Source of the DNA: Hymenobacter metallicola
Lineage (GTDB): Bacteria > Bacteroidota > Bacteroidia > Cytophagales > Hymenobacteraceae
NCBI RefSeq assembly: GCF_004745645.1
Contig: NZ_SRMB01000002.1
Coordinates: 1,019,270-1,083,269 of the forward strand
Direction of reading: 5' to 3'
Length of the DNA stretch: 64,000 nt
Part shown: one piece after another, positions 57,891 to 64,000 of the stretch
How the letters are laid out: each line of letters starts with the position of its first letter
How positions within the stretch are numbered: position 1 is the first letter of the stretch
Position numbers and translations under genes: made by a program
The notes under the pieces: model-generated
What the model was told of the DNA's origin: nothing
The model's database searches: none
The model's input: only the letters and a program-made list of their open reading frames with translations

Positions 57891-59135
57891 ATGCACCGCC
57901 TTTTTCTATTCTTCTTTCTGTTTGTCTCAGTTGGCCTAGGGCTGCCCGCGGGAGCCGCGCCAGCAGATGAACTTCCTGCTCGCCCTTCGCCCTTCCGCTT
58001 TGTCAACGACCAAGCGCAGCTGCTAACGGAGGCAAACGTGAAAACCCTCGAAAACGGGCTGCGGCGCTACGCCGACAATACGGGCACTCAGATAGTGGTC
58101 GTAACGGTGCCCACGCTGGGCGGCCGCGACGTCGCCGACTATGGCCGGGCGCTGGGCGAGGCCTGGGGTATTGGGCAACGCGACAAAAACAACGGTATAG
58201 TACTGTTGCTCAGTGGGCAGGAGCGCAAAGTAACTATCCAGGCGGGCTCAGGGCTGCGGAGCGCTATTACGCCCGAGCTAACGGCCCGCGTCATTAACCA
58301 GGATATGACGCCCCGCTTCAAGCAAGGCAACTACTTTGCGGGACTTCGGGCTGGCCTCAATACCCTGATGCTGGCTGCCAACCCCGAATCGAACCCGCGC
58401 AACAACCAACCGGCCACAGCCTCCGAGCCCCTGGCCGGAACCGGTGGGGCGGCTACAAATCCTGATCTGAACTCGGATATACCGGCCGCTGCCGCGCCCC
58501 AGCCAGCCCCTGCGGCCCCAGTAACCCCGGCAGAGCCTGAGTCTTCGGGCTTGGGCATGGGTACCCTGGCAATAGGAGCCTTACTGATTGGTGGCATAAT
58601 CTGGCTGATTACCCGAATGTTTCGCCGTCGTAGCGCTGCTCCGGCCCCAGCAGCAGGTCCCGTACCCAGTAGTGCCCCCGACTTTTTGCCCAACCGCTCG
58701 ACTGGCCCTTATAACCAGGGTGGTCAACAAGCGGCGCCCGACTTTCTGCCCAATCGTGCGGGTGGAGGCGGCCTGGGCAGCGGAATGGGCGGCGTGCTGA
58801 TGACCGGGGCCGCTGCTGCTGCCGGGGCGTATCTGGGCAACCGCATGGCTTCCGGCCACGATACCCCCCATCAGGGCGAACCTCTCAACCCGGACAACCC
58901 GGCACCCTCCCTAGGCTACGGAGCAGCCGGCCCGGCTACCAGTGGTGGCTTCCCAGCCCTGGACAACTCCGGTACTAACGACGCAGCGGCCCCCGACTAT
59001 TTCTCTGAGGATGCTGCCGACGCCTCACCCGACTATTTTTCGTCTGATGACAGCTCTTCCTACGATGACTCTTCTTCGGACGACGTGGGTGGAGGCGGCT
59101 TCGACGACCCGAACAACAACAGTGGTTCGTGGTAA
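57891..59135 (+). CDS. TPM domain-containing membrane protein
   Basis: 414 residues: signal peptide (LFLFFFLFVSVGLGLPAGAAP), TPM domain ~30-175 (FVNDQAQLLTEANVKTLENGL; QIVVVTVPTLGGRDVADYG; RDKNNGIVLLLSGQERKVTIQ), membrane segment near 225-245, then a long tail with repeated PDFLPNR and PDYFS blocks and a Gly/Asp/Asn-rich end (GGGGFDDPNNNSGSW). The tail type matches the YgcG family. TPM proteins of this kind have phosphatase-like or unknown roles. Confidence 0.85.
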   Translation: MHRLFLFFFLFVSVGLGLPAGAAPADELPARPSPFRFVNDQAQLLTEANVKTLENGLRRYADNTGTQIVVVTVPTLGGRDVADYGRALGEAWGIGQRDKNNGIVLLLSGQERKVTIQAGSGLRSAITPELTARVINQDMTPRFKQGNYFAGLRAGLNTLMLAANPESNPRNNQPATASEPLAGTGGAATNPDLNSDIPAAAAPQPAPAAPVTPAEPESSGLGMGTLAIGALLIGGIIWLITRMFRRRSAAPAPAAGPVPSSAPDFLPNRSTGPYNQGGQQAAPDFLPNRAGGGGLGSGMGGVLMTGAAAAAGAYLGNRMASGHDTPHQGEPLNPDNPAPSLGYGAAGPATSGGFPALDNSGTNDAAAPDYFSEDAADASPDYFSSDDSSSYDDSSSDDVGGGGFDDPNNNSGSW

Positions 59136-59288
59136 CTTGTTGAGCCAAAAGACTAGGCCTAACATTCTGACTTTACGGGAGGTGCGCAGTATTCTGGTCG
59201 GCTACTTGGGCTGCTATACCAGGGCTGGCGCACCTCTTTGGTATTTCTGTAGTACCACGTTAGTAGGTAAGGGCTTCGGCAGGAGAGC

Positions 59289-60947
59289 TTACTGTTGGCC
59301 TTCCATAGTTTCAAAGGGCGTGGCTACTTCTATATTGGGGGTTTTGGGAAACGCCAGGAAATGCGTCACGCGCGGAGCTTCTGCCCCCGTGTGAAACTGC
59401 CGCACCTGGGCCTCTACCACCTGGTCTTCCCGAGTGAAGCGGTGGTGCTGGCGCTGGTGCTCACCCCAAGTAGCCACCGAGTAAAACTCCGTAATACGCG
59501 TTGGATGCGCTACATCAATAAATACTCCGGCCCGTAAGGCTCCGTCCCGCAGCCGTAAGCGCGTCAGGCGGGCCGCCGCCTGACGAAAGGCCGGTAAGTC
59601 GGCAGCCGCTACCTCATATTGAATCATAATCATCACCGGTCCATCATCCGGGTCAATGGAGCCCTGCACGGCCGGGTCGGGCCAATGCTCGGCCGGCGCC
59701 AGATCCAGCCCCTCTGCCGAGCGCATCGGGAAGGGAATGGCCAACGCCATGCTAAGCAACATCCACACTGCCGCGCCAAGTAAAGAGTGTTCTAAGCTAA
59801 CCCGGTCGACTAGCTCACCCCACACGATGCTGCCTATCGAAAGACCCGCCTGAAACACCAGCATGTACATACTCACCACCCGAGCCTGTACCCACTTTGG
59901 CACGTGCAGCTGCACACTGGTACTAAAGCTGGTCATCACCATCAGCCAAGCCAAGCCCGACATAAACATAACCGGGTACAGCCAGTAAGCCTGGGTTATG
60001 AGCGCTAAACCAATATTGGTACCGACGAAGCCCAAGCTACCCAGCAGCACCCGCTGATTAAAGTTAAGCCGGTTGCCGGCCCGCCCCATCAGCAAGGCCC
60101 CCGTTATCGCTCCGGCTCCCAGCCAGGAGAGCATAACTCCATAAGTGCCTGAACTTAAGTGCAGCTTACGGTCTACTACCACCGAAAGCAGCCCCCACAT
60201 GGCGCTGGCCCCGAAAGCAAAGGCAAATGTGCGAAAGAGCACTGCGTAAATGGTAGGCGAGTACTGCACATACCGCAAGCCGGCCCGCAGTGCCCCCGTA
60301 AAGTTCTCAGCGGGCCCACTGGTCACATCCTCGCTGCGCTTCCAGGTATATATCACCACGTAAGTGCCCAGAAAGGAAAACCCGTTCAGCAAAAACACCC
60401 ATCCTGGCGAGTAATAGGCAATAATAACCCCGCCGACAGCGGGCCCTATTGCCCGGGCAATGTTGTTGCTTACCCCGTTGAGGGTAATAGCCGACGGCAA
60501 TACCGGTCTTGGTACCAGTTCCGTTGTCACCGTCTGCCACACCGGGGCGTTGATGGCTCCGCCAATACCAAGCAGAAAGGTAAAAGCCAGCACTCCCAAC
60601 GCCGAAATCTGGTTCATCAGGGTCAGGGCCCCCAGACCAAACGCGACCATACCCATAAACCCCTGGGTAAGCAGCAGTAGCTTTCGCCGGTCAATCAGGT
60701 CGGCCATGGCTCCAGCGGGCATACTTAATAAGAAGGCGGGCAAGCTGGTCGCGGTTTGCATCAAAGCCACTAACAGCGCTGATGTTGTCATTGTAGTGAC
60801 CAACCATACCCCCGCCACGTTCTGCATCCAGGTGCCGATGTTGGATACAACCGACGCAATCCAAATAGCTCGAAACAGAGAGTATGTAAAAGGTGACCAG
60901 AGCGTCGCCCCAGTATCTAGGCTTGCTCCAGGGGAACTATCACGCAT
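59289..60947 (-). CDS. MFS exporter with C-terminal monooxygenase-like (ABM) domain
   Basis: 552 residues from the ATG at 60947 (MRDSSPGASLD). Twelve membrane segments in the first ~400 (FRAIWIASVVSNIGTWMQN opening is typical of the MFS_3/EntS group), then a ~120-residue cytoplasmic extension with VMIMIQYEVAAADLPAFRQAA and ITEFYSVATWGEHQRQHH, an antibiotic-biosynthesis-monooxygenase fold. Such fusions are known in the family; export of a siderophore or another metabolite is a guess. Confidence 0.83.
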   Translation of the reverse strand: MRDSSPGASLDTGATLWSPFTYSLFRAIWIASVVSNIGTWMQNVAGVWLVTTMTTSALLVALMQTATSLPAFLLSMPAGAMADLIDRRKLLLLTQGFMGMVAFGLGALTLMNQISALGVLAFTFLLGIGGAINAPVWQTVTTELVPRPVLPSAITLNGVSNNIARAIGPAVGGVIIAYYSPGWVFLLNGFSFLGTYVVIYTWKRSEDVTSGPAENFTGALRAGLRYVQYSPTIYAVLFRTFAFAFGASAMWGLLSVVVDRKLHLSSGTYGVMLSWLGAGAITGALLMGRAGNRLNFNQRVLLGSLGFVGTNIGLALITQAYWLYPVMFMSGLAWLMVMTSFSTSVQLHVPKWVQARVVSMYMLVFQAGLSIGSIVWGELVDRVSLEHSLLGAAVWMLLSMALAIPFPMRSAEGLDLAPAEHWPDPAVQGSIDPDDGPVMIMIQYEVAAADLPAFRQAAARLTRLRLRDGALRAGVFIDVAHPTRITEFYSVATWGEHQRQHHRFTREDQVVEAQVRQFHTGAEAPRVTHFLAFPKTPNIEVATPFETMEGQQ

Positions 60948-61087
60948 AGGTTTGAACAGGCAAGGCCTTCTGGAAAGAAAAATCCTTGTACCAAAGTTGT
61001 AAGCAAGGGTACCAACCCTCAAGTTGGCCTCCTTTATTCAGATAATCGTCGTTGATTCGATGAGCAGTACCCAGTCCCCGATAAACG

Positions 61088-61127
61088 CGTCAGCCGCACT
61101 TTCCTCTTACGGAAAATGCGGCTGACG
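61088..61127. terminator. Hairpin between two minus-strand genes
   Basis: CGTCAGCCGCA (61088-61098) and TGCGGCTGACG (61117-61127), 11 bp, with a second internal pairing (TTTCC/GGAAA). No long T run; probable terminator of the small gene at 61157. Confidence 0.55.
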
Positions 61128-61156
61128 TGCAGAAAAGCTTTGCTAAAGAGTTCCTC

Positions 61157-61435
61157 TTATTGGTTGCGCGTTGGCGGATCTACAGTAATTACGCCTTTGC
61201 GCGGAGTGGCTTGCATCTTCCGCTTGGCTTTGCGACGGGCAGCCCAGCGCTTAAAGAACCCTGGCTTACGGTGTTTTTTGCGGCCTTTGTAGCGCTTGTA
61301 GTTCGGACGCGGAATCGGCCGCGCTTCTACACTTGCCTCGGTAGTAGCCGGGGCGCTTATTGGTTCAGCTACTGCCGACCCAGGCTCAACTAGGGTCAGA
61401 AGAACAAGCATGAGAGAGAGGAAGAGTTTGTACAT
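61157..61435 (-). CDS. Small basic exported protein, paralogue A
   Basis: 92 residues: signal peptide (LFLSLMLVLLTLVEPGSAVAEP) and then a strongly basic body with PRPNYKRYKGRKKHRKPGFF followed by KRWAARRKAKRKMQ. No known domain. A clear paralogue (93 residues) lies 0.9 kb upstream at 62327 on the same strand, with the NTF2-like gene between. Basic charge suggests binding to nucleic acid, LPS or polyanionic surface material; nothing more can be said. Confidence 0.7.
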   Translation of the reverse strand: MYKLFLSLMLVLLTLVEPGSAVAEPISAPATTEASVEARPIPRPNYKRYKGRKKHRKPGFFKRWAARRKAKRKMQATPRKGVITVDPPTRNQ

Positions 61436-61640
61436 AACGCAGAAGAGAAAATGGTTTTACGCTTCGCACAAACAACCTGAACAGTAAATTCTGCCTGTTC
61501 ACAAACCTTGTTGAGCGAGTTCCCCACTTTCCCTAGCGAATACTATACCAGTCTGAAAATGGTGTTTTTATCAAACGCAAAAAAGTTCATCAAGGATTCG
61601 GTTACTGCTAACTATTAGCGGCTCTCTGCAGAACATCGCT

Positions 61641-62042
61641 TTAAACGTGGTCATAGCAAGCATAGGTACGCTGCTGAATAATCTTGTTGTCGCGCAGCTC
61701 AAATAACACACAGAACTGGGCCGAGAGTTTTTGTCCCCGCACCATGGATCCTATATCGGTAGCCAGCGTAGCGTGCCAGTAGCCCTCCACGATGATACTA
61801 TTGTCGGCACATACCTGTGCTTTCTGCATTTCAAAACGCGGATTTACCATTAGCTCCCGCCCAGCCCGAATATGTTCAATGATATCATCGAACGACCGCC
61901 GCTGCAGGGTTCTATTCATCAGATTGGGATATTCAATCTGCTCTACCTCAGCGTGCAGCACATCGGCATAGGCGGCCGGGTCTATTTCCAGCGCTTCGCT
62001 TAGATTCAAAAAGGTGGTGACGGTATTCAGTTGCTCAGGCAT
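61641..62042 (-). CDS. NTF2-like (SnoaL-type) protein, second copy
   Basis: 133 residues from the ATG at 62042 (MPEQLNTVTTFLNLSEALEI), the same length as the paralogue at 54564-54965 and clearly related: AAYADVLHAEVEQIEYPNLM versus AAVLHPDVIQTEFPNLL, the RSFDDIIEHIRAGRELM helix and the LSAQFCVLFELRDNKIIQQR end. Function unknown. Lies between two small basic exported protein genes. Confidence 0.8.
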   Translation of the reverse strand: MPEQLNTVTTFLNLSEALEIDPAAYADVLHAEVEQIEYPNLMNRTLQRRSFDDIIEHIRAGRELMVNPRFEMQKAQVCADNSIIVEGYWHATLATDIGSMVRGQKLSAQFCVLFELRDNKIIQQRTYACYDHV

Positions 62043-62326
62043 AGAACGGGTAGAAAACACTTGGAGTAGAACCCCAAGATAGAACATGAGAAGGCTTTTC
62101 GCATATGGCCCTGACAAACCTCGACTACCAAGAAAGGCAGTTGGAACGGACCTACTGTTTTTTACTTTATACTACCACTTGAGGTTCCGTTAGTTAACAC
62201 CAAAAAACACTAGCCGACCCATGTCAAGCTACTGGCCCGTTGGGCTTTCAATAGTTTGACGTAGATCGGCCAGTGCTTGGCGCAACACGTTGTCCGAAAA
62301 GCTCGGAATGAGCCCTCGGCAGAATT

Positions 62327-62608
62327 CTACTTGTTACGAGTTGGTTTTTCGACTCGAATCACTGGATTCATTTTGCGCTTACGCTTACGCATGGCCTTGC
62401 GGCGCAACGACCACCGTTTGAATACACCCAGTTTCTTAGCCTTATGACGGCTATTGCCGCGATAAGCTTTGTAGTTAGGGCGGGGCACCTTGTTGTTTTC
62501 CACCAGTTCAGGCCGTACAGCAAATGCGTCGGCAGGTGCAGCTTGAGTCGCTTGTGGCTCAAGTAAGCACATGAAGGCACAGAGGAGAATGAGTATTGTT
62601 TTGTACAT
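62327..62608 (-). CDS. Small basic exported protein, paralogue B
   Basis: 93 residues: signal peptide (ILILLCAFMCLLEPQATQAAP), then KVPRPNYKAYRGNSRHKAKK and KRWSLRRKAMRKRKRKMNPV, ending VEKPTRNK; paralogue A ends DPPTRNQ. The PRPNYK..RG...HK block and PTRN end are shared. Function unknown. Confidence 0.7.
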   Translation of the reverse strand: MYKTILILLCAFMCLLEPQATQAAPADAFAVRPELVENNKVPRPNYKAYRGNSRHKAKKLGVFKRWSLRRKAMRKRKRKMNPVIRVEKPTRNK

Positions 62609-63457
62609 AGCTAAGATGAAAATGTTGAAAGATCAGTTACACCATCCCAATACATTAATCAAGTCCTATTTTATAAGGCTTTGACAACTCTAAATTAAGA
62701 TTACCGCCGATTAATATCCTAATTAGCGATAATAAATATTTTACTTATCAAATAAACACAAATTGCTCTTTTCTAAGTCTACACTTACCAGCCATCCGGT
62801 AGCGTAGCAGCCATCAGATATCAAAACACCGTATGCAGTAGAGCCAACAAGTGCACGTCCCAACAAGCTGTAAACTAGCCCTACAGGCAGGTCTTGCTCT
62901 CACCGAAGCATCAGGTCAGCACTCAAGTATTCAGGACTTGATTATTGTAAGCTCATCTGTTCAATCGAAGCTCTCATCCCAACTATTCCCTACTTCACCC
63001 TAACCTGCGGCTAATTACTCGTGGCTTCGTAGTTATCGTTCCTCCAGGGCCTAATATCCACCGCTGTTCTTTCTAATAAGATCAGGCCTTTCTATATAAA
63101 GAGCAGATTACAGCATGAGTCGAGGATAAGGCTCTTATATAAGAGAAAGGAATCATGTAGCTGAGGAAGCGTCCTTACTATATGGCATGAGTTTATACCT
63201 AATAGTAGTGTACTCCTATCCACGCTCACCAGTACACCAAGCTTACCTTCCTCAATTGCGGGCTGATGCTCCAGCGTCCTACCCGTAAAAATTATCAACT
63301 CTGGAACTATCCCTGCCTCCCTAACGGTTACATCACTCGCTAGGCTAACAGTACCCCTTCTTCACTGGCGTATAGTGTAGCCCTATTACTTTAAAGGAGC
63401 TTACTACCACATAGGTGCAAGGAGAAGCTGCATGTTGAAAGTTTTTTTCTTTAGGCC
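62609..63457. other. Gap upstream of the rRNA promoters
   Basis: About 850 bases, AT-richer than the genome average, with no convincing gene, RNA or repeat. A 68-codon minus-strand frame at 63092-63298 has no recognisable features and is not called. Confidence 0.4.
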
Positions 63458-63487
63458 TTGCAAACTAAAAATCTCCTCTTACCTTTG
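63458..63487 (+). promoter_or_regulatory. rRNA operon promoter P1
   Basis: TTG (63458-63460), 19 bp, TACCTTTG (63480-63487): the full Bacteroidota consensus. Confidence 0.8.
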
Positions 63488-63547
63488 CAGTCCCAAATCG
63501 AGTGGAGGCGGGCTACGAACAACGAAGAAAAAAGTTTTCTAAGTTGT

Positions 63548-63579
63548 TTGGAAAGTAAAAAGAAAGGTTCTTACCTTTG
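63548..63579 (+). promoter_or_regulatory. rRNA operon promoter P2
   Basis: TTG (63548-63550), 21 bp, TACCTTTG (63572-63579). The flanking TTACCTTTGCAG is the same as in P1. Confidence 0.75.
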
Positions 63580-63654
63580 CAGCCCGCTTCGAGAGGAAGC
63601 GGAGTAGCTTACAGAAACAAGAGCGAGAGTCGAAAAATAAATTTTCACTTTCAC

Positions 63655-63684
63655 TTGCGAATCGAAAAAGGCTTCGTACCTTTG
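63655..63684 (+). promoter_or_regulatory. rRNA operon promoter P3
   Basis: TTG (63655-63657), 19 bp, TACCTTTG (63677-63684), followed by GC-rich sequence. Confidence 0.8.
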
Positions 63685-63774
63685 CCACCCCGAACGGAAC
63701 GCCGCTCGGCGGAGAGAAAGGGAAAAGCAGCTGACTTGGTCAGCGCATGGTTTCAGCAACAGGCTGAGGCACAC

Positions 63775-63783
63775 GTTCTTTGA
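63775..63783 (+). promoter_or_regulatory. boxA-like antitermination element in the rRNA leader
   Basis: GTTCTTTGA, followed by ATAGTTGGAAATGAC, resembles the conserved leader element before 16S in Bacteroidota and the bacterial boxA that recruits Nus factors. Confidence 0.5.
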
Positions 63784-63925
63784 ATAGTTGGAAATGACAA
63801 ATAGGTAAGTCTTTTCTCTGGTAACAGAGGAGAGCAAAACAAGCGACAACGAACGAGACTTTCTCGTTAGACAAGTCGGATCAGCACTCGACATCAGCTA
63901 GCTTTCGAGCTAGTGTAGGAATTTA

Positions 63926-64000
<75 letters not shown>

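Noticed and set aside
63092..63298. 68-codon minus-strand frame before the rRNA promoters
   Set aside because: No ribosome-binding site, family features or plausible composition; in a gap with no other coding signal.

Overview
The window looks like chromosomal DNA from a high-GC member of the Bacteroidota, most likely Hymenobacter or a close relative (Cytophagales). Three things support this: Bacteroidota-type promoters (TTG, then about 19-21 bp, then TAnnTTTG) stand before rplU and, three times in tandem, before the 16S rRNA gene; three secreted proteins end in Por/type IX secretion (T9SS) sorting domains; and the gene set (RND pump fused to an outer-membrane factor, SusE-like protein, bacteriophytochrome with heme oxygenase) fits that group. 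No insertion sequence, prophage or CRISPR array was seen.

Layout. 0-2.5 kb: bacteriophytochrome histidine kinase (cut by the left edge) overlapping a heme oxygenase that would make its bilin. 2.7-8 kb: AraC regulator, cytochrome bd oxidase cydAB, a DUF983 protein and an MFS transporter, all on the minus strand. 8.1-14.4 kb: metal-efflux operon with a periplasmic adaptor lipoprotein, a CzcA-type RND pump fused to a TolC-like domain, and a small secreted protein. 14.4-22.1 kb: an arsenic region. arsR-arsI-arsC runs behind a perfect operator palindrome; after two minus-strand exported proteins of unknown function comes a five-gene arsenosugar-type cluster (two family-specific glycosyltransferases, an epimerase, an SDR and radical SAM ArsS). 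Neither an arsenite efflux pump nor the methyltransferase ArsM is present.

22-31.3 kb is housekeeping: initiator tRNA, HSL-type esterase, a BamA/TamA-like barrel, hemW with three trailing genes, rpmA-rplU, and nrdB with DnaA-box-like sites upstream. nrdA lies 3 kb further on, split from nrdB by a lipoprotein and an RCC1-repeat T9SS protein. 36.6-41.8 kb is accessory: a visibly AT-richer DUF3800 gene and lipoprotein, palindromic repeats, and a conserved hypothetical gene whose 3' end and terminator recur 2.2 kb downstream. 41.8-62.6 kb holds scattered single genes and short operons: ferritin, carotenoid acyltransferase-like protein, AraC/SDR pairs, a SusE-like T9SS protein, M48 protease, Hsp20, pectinesterase, acetyltransferases, TPM protein, an MFS exporter, and two NTF2-like and two small basic secreted paralogues. 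The window ends in the first ~75 bases of a 16S rRNA gene behind three promoters.

The most notable systems are the arsenic/arsenosugar region, with Cys tails of the same form on ArsR and ArsI; the RND-OMF fusion with an apparent internal signal peptide; the DnaA boxes before nrdB; and the 36-42 kb repeat-rich island. All functions are inferred from reading the sequence; no database search was run.
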